A stretch of DNA of 64,000 nucleotides from Crocinitomicaceae bacterium (GTDB lineage: Bacteria; Bacteroidota; Bacteroidia; Flavobacteriales_D; Crocinitomicaceae): contig JAURMI010000018.1 of the NCBI GenBank assembly GCA_030830785.1, positions 19,420 through 83,419 on the forward strand. Direction: 5' to 3'. This document shows, one piece after another, positions 35,560-45,224 of the stretch. Below the pieces are notes generated by a model. The model did no database searches. It was not told where the DNA came from and saw only the letters and a program-made list of their open reading frames with translations. A program made the translations under genes and the position numbers. Numbering within the stretch: position 1 is the first letter of the stretch; each line of letters begins with the position of its first letter.

Positions 35560-36795
35560 TTACGATTTTAGTCTAAACTCCACACGACGACTTTTAGCAT
35601 CTTTTACTTCTTGATCATCATCTTCGACAATCTCAGAACTCGGCACAGTATCAGATTTAAAACTTTTAAATAGACGCTCTTCAGAAATTCCTTTACCTAC
35701 TAAATATCTAATGGCAACCTCAACACGTCTTCGGTCTAAATCAATATAGTCCTCATTTTCTTGACCTGCCTTGATTTCTAAAGCATCGTTGTGCCCAATT
35801 AACTCGATTTTGATTTCAGGATTGGATTCCATTTGCTCATAAATGTAATCGAGGTTATCTTGAGCGCTTTGTGAAAGAGATTTTTTACCCTCGCGAAAAT
35901 AGATAGTTTGCGCTGCAATTTTTTTATCTAAGGTCATTTTTTCATCCACCTCAGGTGTTTTGTCAAAAACCAACATGCTAAAGTTATCTTCAACTTTTGG
36001 CGGGCGCGCGTTGTAACATGCGCATTCTGATTGATTGTCCACCAATCGGACTATAATATTATCTATATAATAATAAGCGTGGGTAATTGGATCTGCCTCG
36101 GCATCTTTTGGTTTTTTAACCTGCTGGAATTGAGTATTCTCATTGCGATCAAAATTACCAATGGTCAGGTATTTCTCATCCCCTTTTGCCGTATATATAT
36201 TACATACTTTTTCCCAACCAAAGAAACCATTGTACACTTTGTTTAGGGTAGATTTCATAACATGATCGCCGGCCATATATATTGCTCCAGTTTCACCATT
36301 TGCGGGTTGATCTTTTGAAAAATACACCGCCAAGTTATTATTGGCAAATTTAGAAGACTCACTCAATGAAACGGCATATTCTACACAATAGGTAAGTCCT
36401 TTTTTTAGTGTGATTTGATCTTTGCCCTGCATCAGCTGAATTGTAATATACGATCGCTCGCCTGCTAATTTCCCAGGTCGGTATGTAACTATACCAGCGT
36501 ACACATTGCCTCCATTCTCTGTTGTAGGGTCTTCAGAACCATATATATTATTGGGAATACCAATGTCGCCACTTGCATTTTTAGAAAACAAATCGGCAGG
36601 AAGCGCAGTAGGAGAACTTATTCCTTTACCTGCCTCAGCTATACCCGCTAATTCTGTAAGGTCGTCAGATGCGCCTTCAAAAGTTATATTTATTATTTCT
36701 TTTTCATTGGTCTTTTTTCCTTTTTGAGCAAATGTGCTTGAACAAAGAAACAACATAGAAAATGCTATTAAAATGCTAGATGTTTGAAATTTCAT
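35560..36795 (-). CDS. Exported OmpA family protein
   Basis: 411 residues. Signal peptide 1-23 (ends TFAQ). Residues about 30-270 form a beta-rich domain of a kind seen upstream of OmpA domains in Bacteroidota, with a paired Cys in ECACYNA. The OmpA-like peptidoglycan-binding domain is about 300-411 ([11 protein letters not shown], then [13 protein letters not shown]). The usual H-T-D of the peptidoglycan site is HND here. The start codon lies 20 bases inside the 3' end of hemE, so translation is probably coupled to it. Confidence 0.88.
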   Translation of the reverse strand: MKFQTSSILIAFSMLFLCSSTFAQKGKKTNEKEIINITFEGASDDLTELAGIAEAGKGISSPTALPADLFSKNASGDIGIPNNIYGSEDPTTENGGNVYAGIVTYRPGKLAGERSYITIQLMQGKDQITLKKGLTYCVEYAVSLSESSKFANNNLAVYFSKDQPANGETGAIYMAGDHVMKSTLNKVYNGFFGWEKVCNIYTAKGDEKYLTIGNFDRNENTQFQQVKKPKDAEADPITHAYYYIDNIIVRLVDNQSECACYNARPPKVEDNFSMLVFDKTPEVDEKMTLDKKIAAQTIYFREGKKSLSQSAQDNLDYIYEQMESNPEIKIELIGHNDALEIKAGQENEDYIDLDRRRVEVAIRYLVGKGISEERLFKSFKSDTVPSSEIVEDDDQEVKDAKSRRVEFRLKS

Positions 36796-37813
36796 AGTTT
36801 TTAACCGTATTTATGAATATTTTGACCTTTTCTGGATCTATATCTGGATAAACCCCGTGTCCCAAATTTACAATATGTCTTGGACTTTTAAAGGAATTGA
36901 GTAAATTTTTCGTCTCTTTAATAATTGAATCTGAACTACCATAAAGCGCACAGGGATCTAAATTTCCTTGTAAAGTCTTACTTTCTTTAACCAAACTTCG
37001 TGCCATTGTCATTGACATATTCCAATCTAAACCTATAGTTGAGCAAGACAAATTAGAAATCTGCGCTAATGATGCAACTGCTCCTTTGGAAAAAACAGTG
37101 AATGGAATACCTTCAAAAGCTTGACAAATTTTTTCTATATAAGAAAGGCCAAATTCTTCGTATTGCTCTTGGCCTAGAATTCCCGCCCATGAATCAAAAA
37201 GTTGCAAGGCATCGGCACCTGATGCAAGCTGTCCTTTTAAATATTCAATTGTCACCTCAGTAATTCTTTCTAAGAGTTGATGCGCCAATTTTGGTTGGGT
37301 ATAAAGTAATTTTCGCGATTCACTAAAGGTTTTTGAACCTTTGCCCTCGACCATATAACAAAGAATGGTCCATGGTGCGCCAGCAAAACCGATTAAAGGT
37401 ACACGGCCATTGAGCGCTAATTTTGTTTGTTTTAGCGCTTCAAAAACATACCAAAGCCGATCTGCAACATCTATTTGGGCATCTAATAAATCAAATTGCG
37501 CCTGAGATCTTATTGTATTTTCAAACCACGGGCCTTTATTTTCAATCATTTGATATGGCAAACCCATCGCCTCTGGAATCACCAAAATGTCAGAAAAAAT
37601 TATCGCTGCATCAACCCCGAGAAGATCGACAGGTTGTATGCTAACCTCGGTAGCAAATTCAGGTGTTTCAACCAATTCTTTAAAACCTGAAAGTTTTGAA
37701 CGTACGGCTCTATATTCGGGTAATATACGACCAGCCTGGCGCATTAACCAAACTGGATATCGCTCAATGGGCTGGCCAAGATGGGCTCTTAAAAATAAAT
37801 CGTTTTGAATCAT
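36776..37813 (-). CDS. hemE: Uroporphyrinogen decarboxylase
   Basis: 345 residues; converts uroporphyrinogen III to coproporphyrinogen III in haem synthesis. The substrate-binding N-terminus [16 protein letters not shown] (20-35), [12 protein letters not shown] near 72, and the [10 protein letters not shown] and NLGHGV blocks near the end are canonical. TACCTTTG ends five bases before the ATG, so the message may be leaderless. The gene overlaps the following OmpA gene by 20 bases on the same strand. Confidence 0.96.
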   Translation of the reverse strand: MIQNDLFLRAHLGQPIERYPVWLMRQAGRILPEYRAVRSKLSGFKELVETPEFATEVSIQPVDLLGVDAAIIFSDILVIPEAMGLPYQMIENKGPWFENTIRSQAQFDLLDAQIDVADRLWYVFEALKQTKLALNGRVPLIGFAGAPWTILCYMVEGKGSKTFSESRKLLYTQPKLAHQLLERITEVTIEYLKGQLASGADALQLFDSWAGILGQEQYEEFGLSYIEKICQAFEGIPFTVFSKGAVASLAQISNLSCSTIGLDWNMSMTMARSLVKESKTLQGNLDPCALYGSSDSIIKETKNLLNSFKSPRHIVNLGHGVYPDIDPEKVKIFINTVKNYEISNI

Positions 37814-37818
37814 CCAAG

Positions 37819-37826
37819 CAAAGGTA
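37819..37826 (-). promoter_or_regulatory. -7 promoter element of hemE
   Basis: TACCTTTG on the minus strand, five bases before the hemE ATG, within the 18-base gap after ung. Confidence 0.6.
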
Positions 37827-37831
37827 CGGAT

Positions 37832-38503
37832 TTACCATTGAATTTTTTGATGGCCTTTTAATTGTAAAAAGTCGTTTGTTTTACTAAAATGCTTGCAACC
37901 AAAAAATCCTTTGTAAGCGGCCAATGGAGATGGGTGAGCTGCTTTTAAGAGAAGATGCTTTTTGGTATCTATGTTTAATGCCATATTTTGTGCTTTAGCT
38001 CCCCAAAGGATAAAGACTATGTTTGTTTTTTCTTCTGCAATTTTGCCAATAATTTTTGCAGTGAATTTTTCCCATCCCCAATTTTTATGACTATCGGGTT
38101 TTCCTTGCCCCACGGTTAGCACTGTGTTGAGCATTAATACACCTTGTTTGGCCCAGTGCGATAGATCGCCATTAGGTAAATCAGCTACACCGAGATCTGA
38201 CTTCCTCTCGTTTAGTATGTTTTTCAAACTTTTTGGTAGCGGGTGCACTTGGGCTTCAACAGAAAAACACAAGCCATGGGCATGCCCCAAAGTTGGATAA
38301 GGATCTTGACCAAGAATCACGACTTTTAATTGCTCAATTGGGCACAATTCAAAAGCACGGTATATTTGCGATCGTGGCGGGAAAATTTGATCAGGATTTA
38401 CATTGTAAGCTAAATTTAATTTTTCTTGAAGCTTTAAAAAGTAATCCTCACTGAGCGCTTCTTTTAAAAATGAATACCAAGAATTACTACTTGGGAATTC
38501 CAT
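37832..38503 (-). CDS. ung: Uracil-DNA glycosylase, family 1
   Basis: 223 residues; removes uracil from DNA. Catalytic Asp67 lies in the water-activating loop GQDPY, but the loop continues P-T-L-G-H-A-H-G instead of the usual H-G-P-G-Q-A-x-G, so the conserved His after the Tyr is Pro70. The Leu-intercalation loop HPSPLAAYKGFFGCKHF begins with catalytic His190. This PYPT variant is also seen in actinobacterial Ung, so activity is likely retained. It starts one base from the end of the upstream Asp-box gene. Confidence 0.95.
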   Translation of the reverse strand: MEFPSSNSWYSFLKEALSEDYFLKLQEKLNLAYNVNPDQIFPPRSQIYRAFELCPIEQLKVVILGQDPYPTLGHAHGLCFSVEAQVHPLPKSLKNILNERKSDLGVADLPNGDLSHWAKQGVLMLNTVLTVGQGKPDSHKNWGWEKFTAKIIGKIAEEKTNIVFILWGAKAQNMALNIDTKKHLLLKAAHPSPLAAYKGFFGCKHFSKTNDFLQLKGHQKIQW

Positions 38504-38504
38504 T

Positions 38505-39776
38505 TTATTGAATATCTATTAATGCCACCCAAACACTTATTCTTCCACCATCCATGCGTGGCCAAATAGGTCGAACATGGCCATCAAAAGCGGCGATTGA
38601 CAAATAATCACCAAAAAATACCATAGCATTTGGCAAAAAGGGTCTATCTGAAATACGTTGCTCCTGGAATGAATTACCACCATCCGTACTTGTGGCCCAA
38701 ACTACATCTGTTCTATTGTCCAAGAATCTGCGGCGGTCATAGTAAACGAAGTGAAGATCTCCACGTACTGGATCTATTGCCATTGAACTTAAAAACTGAT
38801 GATGGTTGGTGCTATCCTGATTTACCCTCATTGGACTTGACCAAGTTTCGCCATTATCTATGGATTTGATCAACCAAATATCTGTATTGTCTTCTCCATT
38901 TTTTTGATCAGACCAATTTAAATAAAGTGTGCCATGTTGTGGGCCTCCGCTCAAATCGGATAATAGAATCGGCATGCCATTGGTTCTATAAATACCTGGG
39001 ATATCTAAATCCCATCCTCCCACTTGATCCAAGAGTTTTTTCTCTTCAGCTAACCATGTGAGGCCGTCATCTAAAGATTTTTGGAGCATTAAGCCTTTTG
39101 GACCAGACCAAACCACAAAAATTTCGCCATTTGCTCCCAAGGCCGGAACTGCACCCTCAACAGTATTGTCACTATCGAGGCAATCACCGCCAAATTTAGA
39201 TATGCGAATAGGATCTGTCCATGAAAGTCCACGATCCATGGATTTAGAAAAAACTATAATAGAACTATCCTGTGGATCTGAAGAGTCGTATTTATCAAAT
39301 TGCGTCCACGTCATATAAATAACATTTGTTTTGGGGTCAATGACTACCCAATGTTTGTCTTGTGCTTTTGATCCATTTGGTGCAGGATAAGATCCTTTAG
39401 AAAATTTTCCAAGTTCATCTGAAGTTTGGCAAACGATCCTATCGAGGTGATGGCCCTTATTATAATCGCTTAAATGAAAATAATACAGCCGTCCGTTTCT
39501 ATCGTATTGTAAAATTGGGTCGCCATAAACACCATACGGGCTTTTGAGCGCAGTAGTTTGCCAAGATTGCCCTCCATCTGTTGAAAAGTGATAACCATTC
39601 AACACGGTTCCAGCTGATATCTCCATGGGATTAATGGGATTTATAGCAATAGACGGTTCGCATTCACTGAATGGATAATCTGAATCAATTGAAGGGATTC
39701 TTATATTTCTAAAGTTTTGAGCCTGGAGCAGGCTAAATGCCAAACTAACGTAACCAATAAAGAAGAAGGGGCGCAT
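38505..39776 (-). CDS. Exported sialidase-fold (Asp-box) protein
   Basis: 423 residues from the ATG at 39776, which gives a normal signal peptide (MRPFFFIGYVSLAFSLLQAQ); the frame is open 36 codons further upstream but that extension has no signal-like start. Asp-box repeats recur through the chain (STDGGQSW, SMDRGLSW, SLDDGLTW, SIDNGETW, STDGGNSF), marking a six-bladed BNR propeller. The catalytic Arg triad of sialidases cannot be confirmed. Its first 32 bases overlap the end of the M61 peptidase gene. It ends without a T9SS sorting domain. Confidence 0.85.
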   Translation of the reverse strand: MRPFFFIGYVSLAFSLLQAQNFRNIRIPSIDSDYPFSECEPSIAINPINPMEISAGTVLNGYHFSTDGGQSWQTTALKSPYGVYGDPILQYDRNGRLYYFHLSDYNKGHHLDRIVCQTSDELGKFSKGSYPAPNGSKAQDKHWVVIDPKTNVIYMTWTQFDKYDSSDPQDSSIIVFSKSMDRGLSWTDPIRISKFGGDCLDSDNTVEGAVPALGANGEIFVVWSGPKGLMLQKSLDDGLTWLAEEKKLLDQVGGWDLDIPGIYRTNGMPILLSDLSGGPQHGTLYLNWSDQKNGEDNTDIWLIKSIDNGETWSSPMRVNQDSTNHHQFLSSMAIDPVRGDLHFVYYDRRRFLDNRTDVVWATSTDGGNSFQEQRISDRPFLPNAMVFFGDYLSIAAFDGHVRPIWPRMDGGRISVWVALIDIQ

Positions 39777-41514
39777 TTGAATCTTTGATTTGAAGTGAAA
39801 ATTGAGGTTTAGACCAAACTTTAAAGGCGCAATTGGTAGTGAAAAGCTTACCATCTCGCGCCACCAATAGTTCAAGTGATTCACCTTGTCTTAAGTTGTT
39901 ATACTTATATTCTAAGGATTTAATATCAATGCGATAACCATCGCAAGCTAATATTTCATCCCCAGGACTTATGTGTGCATCTTCAGCTGCAGAACCACTG
40001 CGTACTGAACGTACTTTTATTAATTCACCAGAACTCAGCTCAAGACCTAAATTCAATAAAGTCACACTATTGTCTACAACTTGAATACCCATTGGCTCAA
40101 AATACTTTTTGTAAGGGATTATCTGTGTTCCATTAATATAATCCTTAAAAAATTCATGCATGTCTTGCTGACAATAATCACTGAATTCACTTTGAAATTC
40201 TTCTTCTGTAAAACCGCGATTTAGACCTAAGGCATATTTTTTATATAGCGCTTGTAAAAACCCGTCCAGACTTCTTTTTCCTCCTGATTTTTGAATCAAA
40301 TAGGCATCAAGGACCGCCCCAATAACTGCCCCTCGAGAATAATAGGTCATTGTTGTATTACTAGAATTTTCATTAGGACGATAGGCCTTTATCCAAGCAT
40401 CGAAACTTGCATGCGCTACAGGTTGAATTCTAGATCCCAAGGAGCCTTCAACATAATTAATTTGTGACTGCAACTTATTGATGAATTGATTTTTTGTGTA
40501 AAATCCAGACCTAAGTAGAATAAGTTCATCGTAATATGAGGTAATTCCTTCCATGACCCATAATAAAGAAGTGTAAGATTCTTGATCATAATTGAATGGG
40601 CCAAGTTCAATTGGACGAATGCGCTTCACATTCCATAGGTGAAAGTATTCATGTGCCACTAAATTGATAAAGCCTAAATAATTAGATTCATCATAAGACC
40701 AACGACTAACACTTAGTACACATGAATTCTTATGTTCTAAGCCCCCTTGACCATTTGCTACATTGTGAATTATAAAAAGATAGTCCTTATTTGGATTATC
40801 TCCAAAAACTAAGGTTTCAGCCTCAACAACTTTTGCCATATCTTTTTGCAACTGTGACACATTATAATTTGCTTGACCGTACATAGCCACTCGATGCTTT
40901 AAACCTCCTGCTAAAAAAGAAAATTCAACTTGATTTCCAATCTCTATAGGGCAATCTATTAATTGATCGTAATCATCGAATTGGAACACGCGATCATGTG
41001 GATTATCTTGAAAATCGGCAGCCACCAAAGCGGTGCTAATTTTTTTGAAACTTTCATGCGGGTATATATGCAAAATGCCTTTCTCATTTCGATTTTCTTC
41101 TGTATACATAAAAATGCCAGCGCCTGCTACAAATCCATGAGTTTCATCCAAATATGGTGTTCGAACTGAGGATTCAAAAGCATATACTTCGTAAAAAACG
41201 GTATACGAATCAAGCCCTTTGCAATGGATTTGCCATATGTTTTTAGCGCGTTTCTCAACAACAAGTGGCATACCTTTTGAATCAATCGCCTTAACTTGAT
41301 TGATATTCTTAGAAAATTCGCGCACCAAGTAGGATCCAGGTGTCCAAACGGGTAATTTAAATTCTTGGATTTCTGAATCATTTTCTATTACCTCTATTTT
41401 AATCGCAAAATAATGTGAGTTTGGGTATGGCATCGACATATGGTAAGTTAACTTACTGGCATTGATCAATAAAGGCAAACAAAGGATAGAGAATAAGGCA
41501 GTAATTAATTTCAT
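39745..41514 (-). CDS. M61 family metallopeptidase with PDZ domain
   Basis: 589 residues. Signal peptide 1-19; an M61 N-terminal beta-domain; zinc motif HEYFH at 288-292 with downstream Glu322 in MEGITSYYDE; and a PDZ-like domain near 495-565 (AEDAHISPGDEILACDGY). M61 enzymes are glycyl-type aminopeptidases, here exported to the periplasm. It is the first gene of a leftward cluster with the Asp-box protein, ung and perhaps hemE. Confidence 0.93.
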   Translation of the reverse strand: MKLITALFSILCLPLLINASKLTYHMSMPYPNSHYFAIKIEVIENDSEIQEFKLPVWTPGSYLVREFSKNINQVKAIDSKGMPLVVEKRAKNIWQIHCKGLDSYTVFYEVYAFESSVRTPYLDETHGFVAGAGIFMYTEENRNEKGILHIYPHESFKKISTALVAADFQDNPHDRVFQFDDYDQLIDCPIEIGNQVEFSFLAGGLKHRVAMYGQANYNVSQLQKDMAKVVEAETLVFGDNPNKDYLFIIHNVANGQGGLEHKNSCVLSVSRWSYDESNYLGFINLVAHEYFHLWNVKRIRPIELGPFNYDQESYTSLLWVMEGITSYYDELILLRSGFYTKNQFINKLQSQINYVEGSLGSRIQPVAHASFDAWIKAYRPNENSSNTTMTYYSRGAVIGAVLDAYLIQKSGGKRSLDGFLQALYKKYALGLNRGFTEEEFQSEFSDYCQQDMHEFFKDYINGTQIIPYKKYFEPMGIQVVDNSVTLLNLGLELSSGELIKVRSVRSGSAAEDAHISPGDEILACDGYRIDIKSLEYKYNNLRQGESLELLVARDGKLFTTNCAFKVWSKPQFSLQIKDSNAPLLLYWLR

Positions 41515-41576
41515 TTTTGATAATTAAAAGAAGTTCATCGTTTCGAATTGAAGTAAAAATAAATAGAAAACAAGAA

Positions 41577-42740
41577 TTATTCCACAATGCGAATAAGCGC
41601 TGCATCGCTTATGGCTTTCTCTACAATTTGTTCCACACTTTCGCTTCCATTTCTCAACACTACCCCCATCCTGCGGTAAGGCCGTGTATTTGGTTTTCCA
41701 AAAATACGAACCTCGGCGTTTGGATCGTTTAGCACCGTTTCAAGACCTTCATATGACGGTGCATTTGCACTGTGTCTTTGGGCCAGTAAAACTGCACTCG
41801 CTCCATTTTGAATTTGCTTTATTTCAGGTATAGGCAATCCTAAAATAGCGCGAACGTGTAATTCAAATTCGTTTAGATTTTGAGTCCCAGCAAGTGTCAC
41901 CATTCCAGTATCATGCGGTCTAGGAGAAAGCTCTGAAAAATAAGCGCCCTGTTTAGTGATAAAGAATTCTACACCCCAAATTCCTGCGCCTCCTAAAGCT
42001 TCTGTAACTTTAGCAGCCATCTCTTGAACTTCTAGTATATGTTCGCTTTGCATCGGCATGGGTTGCCAACTTTCTTGATAATCACCGCGTTCTTGGCGAT
42101 GGCCTATTGGCGCGCAAAATAGCGTTGGCCCATTCTTTTGGGTTACCGTTAACAAAGTGATTTCGTAATCAAAATCAATAAATCCTTCTACAATTACTTC
42201 TTTTAAATCACCCCTCGATCCCTCCATGGCATGCTGCCATGCATTCTGGACATCCTCCTTTGATTTAATTACTGACTGTCCCTTACCAGAACTTGACATC
42301 AATGGTTTTACCACGCAGGGAATTTTGCAATAAGCAATGGCTTGCTCAAATTCATCCAATGAACTTGCATAGCGATATGGCGCAGTTCTTATACCCAAGT
42401 CTTTTGCTGCCAAATCGCGTATTGCTTTGCGATTCATTGTGAAGTTGGCTGCTTTTGCACTCGGAACAACCTGAATACCTTGGGTTTCGTATTTATAAAA
42501 CTGTTCGGTTCTTATTGCTTCAATTTCGGGAACTATTATCTGGGGCTTATGCTTTGCCACAATGGTATCGAGGGCTTCAGCGTTCAACATATCTATGACC
42601 TCAAAATGATCGGCAACTTGCATTGCAGGTGCATCAGAATAATTATCTACAGCGATAACGGTTTGTCCATAACGTTTTGCAGCAATAACAAACTCTTTTC
42701 CGAGTTCACCACAACCGAGTAAGAGAATTTTGATCTTCAT
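41577..42740 (-). CDS. purT: Formate-dependent phosphoribosylglycinamide formyltransferase
   Basis: 387-residue ATP-grasp enzyme that uses formate and ATP in purine synthesis. It opens with [13 protein letters not shown], has the ATP loop SSSGKGQSV, the [21 protein letters not shown] metal and substrate block, and ends with a typical SDAALIRIV stretch. I chose the ATG at 42740 rather than the TTG directly before it. TAAATTTG ends four bases before the ATG. It diverges from the VTC-domain gene. Confidence 0.96.
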   Translation of the reverse strand: MKIKILLLGCGELGKEFVIAAKRYGQTVIAVDNYSDAPAMQVADHFEVIDMLNAEALDTIVAKHKPQIIVPEIEAIRTEQFYKYETQGIQVVPSAKAANFTMNRKAIRDLAAKDLGIRTAPYRYASSLDEFEQAIAYCKIPCVVKPLMSSSGKGQSVIKSKEDVQNAWQHAMEGSRGDLKEVIVEGFIDFDYEITLLTVTQKNGPTLFCAPIGHRQERGDYQESWQPMPMQSEHILEVQEMAAKVTEALGGAGIWGVEFFITKQGAYFSELSPRPHDTGMVTLAGTQNLNEFELHVRAILGLPIPEIKQIQNGASAVLLAQRHSANAPSYEGLETVLNDPNAEVRIFGKPNTRPYRRMGVVLRNGSESVEQIVEKAISDAALIRIVE

Positions 42741-42744
42741 CAAA

Positions 42745-42752
42745 CAAATTTA
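42745..42752 (-). promoter_or_regulatory. -7 promoter element of purT
   Basis: TAAATTTG on the minus strand, four bases before the purT ATG. Confidence 0.6.
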
Positions 42753-42773
42753 ATCCAAAAGCAAAGAATTTGT

Positions 42774-42781
42774 TACTTTTG
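42774..42781 (+). promoter_or_regulatory. -7 promoter element of the VTC/DUF4956 unit
   Basis: TACTTTTG, nine bases before the ATG at 42791. It lies 21 bases from the divergent purT element, so the two promoters share one 50-base gap. Confidence 0.55.
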
Positions 42782-42790
42782 AGCAAATAG

Positions 42791-43546
42791 ATGAGCACAA
42801 TTAAATCCGAAATCGAGAAATTTGATCCTATTTTCCTTAGAGAGATGGCCGATGTCAATCTCATGAACCGCATTGACACCAAATTTGCTTTCAGACAAAA
42901 AGATTTGTTGCGCTTTCTACCCATTCTTTCTCAAGATTATCGTTCTTTAAAAGTCGAGGGCACTATGTTGCCTCACTATGAAAGCTTATATTTTGATGAT
43001 AACCGATTTACTTTTTTTAGAGACCACCACAATGGTAAAGGAGACAGATTCAAGGTCCGAATTCGCAAGTACGTCGAATCGAATATCCATTTTTTAGAAA
43101 TTAAGCATAAAAAAAAGGGTCGGACGGATAAGCGTCGCATTTTAACTGAAAATTTTAACGAACTACAAAATCAAAAAGAACAAGATTTTTTACACCGTCA
43201 GCTTATCAACTTCAATCAATTAAAGCCAACAATGTGGAATTCTTTTCAGCGAATCACGCTGGTTTGTAAATCAAGTAAAGAACGACTAACACTCGACTTT
43301 AATATTCAATTTCATATGGGTGAAATAAAAAGTGATTTTGATAATCTTGTAATTGCTGAATTAAAACAAAGCAATGTAGACCGTAATTCACCATTTTACA
43401 GACTGATGAAGAAAGAAGGCATCAGACCTTATCGATTGTCAAAATACTGCATGGGCAGTATTGCAATTTATGGCCAAGAAACCCTTAAATTTAATCGATT
43501 TAAAAAAAAGCTTCTTTTCCTTAACAAACTAAAATATGCTTCCTAA
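42791..43546 (+). CDS. VTC-domain (polyphosphate polymerase-like) protein
   Basis: 251 residues. Fits the VTC family of tunnel-shaped polyphosphate polymerases: MNRIDTKFAF near 22-31, YFDDNRFTFFRDHHNG, a basic strand pair with KVRIRKY and LEIKHKKKGRTDKRR, and a terminal SKYC. In other bacteria such proteins are paired with a DUF4956 membrane protein, and here the next gene is exactly that, overlapping by 11 bases. Polymerase activity is inferred from family only. Confidence 0.87.
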   Translation: MSTIKSEIEKFDPIFLREMADVNLMNRIDTKFAFRQKDLLRFLPILSQDYRSLKVEGTMLPHYESLYFDDNRFTFFRDHHNGKGDRFKVRIRKYVESNIHFLEIKHKKKGRTDKRRILTENFNELQNQKEQDFLHRQLINFNQLKPTMWNSFQRITLVCKSSKERLTLDFNIQFHMGEIKSDFDNLVIAELKQSNVDRNSPFYRLMKKEGIRPYRLSKYCMGSIAIYGQETLKFNRFKKKLLFLNKLKYAS

Positions 43547-44207
43547 CTTATTGTTCCTATTACCACTCAAGAAGGCAATTTCGCCCAATACAATCACATG
43601 GTTTAGTGAAGACTTTTATGGCTTATTAATTCGACTTGCCATAAACCTTGTCTTCTTAACCATACTTATAAGAGTTCTATACTACCCTAAAACAAGACGC
43701 AAAGATTATTTATTTACCTATTATTTAATTGGCACAATTACCTTCTTTTTATGTTTTGGCCTCATGCAGATGGACATTGATACTGGTATGGGACTTGGAC
43801 TTTTTGCCATCTTTGGAATTATACGGTATAGAACCGACGCCATAGAAATAAAGGAAATGACCTACCTATTTATGGTAATCGGAATTAGTGTTATTAATGC
43901 GCTAGCATCCAATGATTTAAGCATTTCAGAAGTAAGTGTTATAAATTTGGTCGTGGTGTTATTGACCTATATTCTCGAAAATATTTGGTTAATTAAACAT
44001 GAAACGCGCAAAACAATAAATTATGAGCGCATAGAATTGATCAAACCTGAGAATCACCATCTCTTAAAAGCAGATTTAGAGGAACGAACTGGTCTGACTA
44101 TAAACCGCGTAGAAGTGGGTAAAATAGATTTTTTAAATGATACTGCAATCATTAGAATTTTTTATTTTGCCGACGATCAGGAGCTATCGGATTACCACGT
44201 ACAATAA
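43536..44207 (+). CDS. DUF4956 membrane protein
   Basis: 223 residues with about four membrane helices in the first 145 residues and a soluble tail. The diagnostic stretch GMGLGLFAIFGIIRYRTD-A-I-E-I-K sits near residue 85. It starts inside the last codons of the VTC gene (11-base overlap, ATGCTTCCTAA) and ends directly against lpxK, so all three are in one transcript. It likely anchors or assists the VTC partner at the membrane; its own activity is unknown. Confidence 0.88.
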   Translation: MLPNLLFLLPLKKAISPNTITWFSEDFYGLLIRLAINLVFLTILIRVLYYPKTRRKDYLFTYYLIGTITFFLCFGLMQMDIDTGMGLGLFAIFGIIRYRTDAIEIKEMTYLFMVIGISVINALASNDLSISEVSVINLVVVLLTYILENIWLIKHETRKTINYERIELIKPENHHLLKADLEERTGLTINRVEVGKIDFLNDTAIIRIFYFADDQELSDYHVQ

Positions 44208-45224
44208 ATGCTCAAAATAGCGCTGTATCCATTAACTTTGATTTATGGCGCCATTTCATGGTCGCGCAATATGCTATTTGATTATGGCTTTTTGACTTCA
44301 AAAAATATCGCGGGAAAATCCATTTGCGTCGGAAATATTTCAGCAGGTGGAAGTGGAAAGTCTCCTCATGTTGCCTACCTTATTTCCTTATTATGGAAAT
44401 CCCATCAAATTCAAGTGCTCAGTAGAGGATATGGCCGAAAATCAAAAGGTTATATTTTATTAGACGATGCATCTAACCCTACTCAAGTTGGTGATGAACC
44501 CCATATGCTCTACAAGAGCTTTTCAAAAAAGGCGCAATTTGCTGTTTGTGAAAAACGATTAATTGGTGTTCAAAAATTACGTTCAAAAAGCCCCGATTCA
44601 TTAATCTTACTTGACGATGCATTCCAACACAGATGGGTAAGGGCCGGCCTTCAACTTGTTTTGACAAGCTATCAAAATCCATTCTGGAAAGATACTTTAT
44701 TACCATCAGGAAGATTAAGAGAAAGTATTTCGGGACTAAAAAGAGCCGATGCCCTTGTTATTACAAAGTGTCCAGATTTTGACTCATTTGAACCCAACAA
44801 AATTCTTTCACGCCTTTCTTGGCTTCAAAAACCTATCTTTTTTTCTAGATACGAATACCATCCTTTAAAACCTCTGACACGGGCCGTTAATGAAATAAAA
44901 ACGATCCTCTTAGTAAGTGCTATTGCAGAGCCACAACACCTCAAAGAAAGTTTGGTGCAAAGCTATAAAGTAGAAGAAAAGATTTTCAAGGATCACCACG
45001 CATATAGCAAAAGGGACATCCAAGAAATTCACCATTTTTTTGATAACTTTGCCGATGAACAGACTATACTTGTTACGACCTCAAAAGATTGGACTAAAAT
45101 CAATCTTTTGTTAAGTGAAAAAGATAAACAACGCTATCCCTGGTATTTGCTTTCTTTTGATCTTGAATGGTACGATCAAGAAGCATTTAATAATTTTATA
45201 GGCGCATATGTTAAATCAGATTAA
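44208..45224 (+). CDS. lpxK: Tetraacyldisaccharide 4'-kinase
   Basis: 338 residues; phosphorylates the lipid A disaccharide on the inner membrane. An N-terminal membrane-associated helix is followed by the P-loop VGNISAGGSGKSP (42-53) and SRGYGRKSKG; LDDAFQHRW near 140 is the second signature of the family. It begins at the base after the DUF4956 stop and overlaps the purine nucleoside phosphorylase start by 17 bases. With lpxH downstream it completes five lipid A genes in the window. Confidence 0.95.
   Translation: MLKIALYPLTLIYGAISWSRNMLFDYGFLTSKNIAGKSICVGNISAGGSGKSPHVAYLISLLWKSHQIQVLSRGYGRKSKGYILLDDASNPTQVGDEPHMLYKSFSKKAQFAVCEKRLIGVQKLRSKSPDSLILLDDAFQHRWVRAGLQLVLTSYQNPFWKDTLLPSGRLRESISGLKRADALVITKCPDFDSFEPNKILSRLSWLQKPIFFSRYEYHPLKPLTRAVNEIKTILLVSAIAEPQHLKESLVQSYKVEEKIFKDHHAYSKRDIQEIHHFFDNFADEQTILVTTSKDWTKINLLLSEKDKQRYPWYLLSFDLEWYDQEAFNNFIGAYVKSD

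Noticed and set aside
39777..39884. 36-codon N-terminal extension of the Asp-box protein
   Set aside because: It is read from the end of the M61 gene, and the internal ATG at 39776 gives a normal signal peptide.
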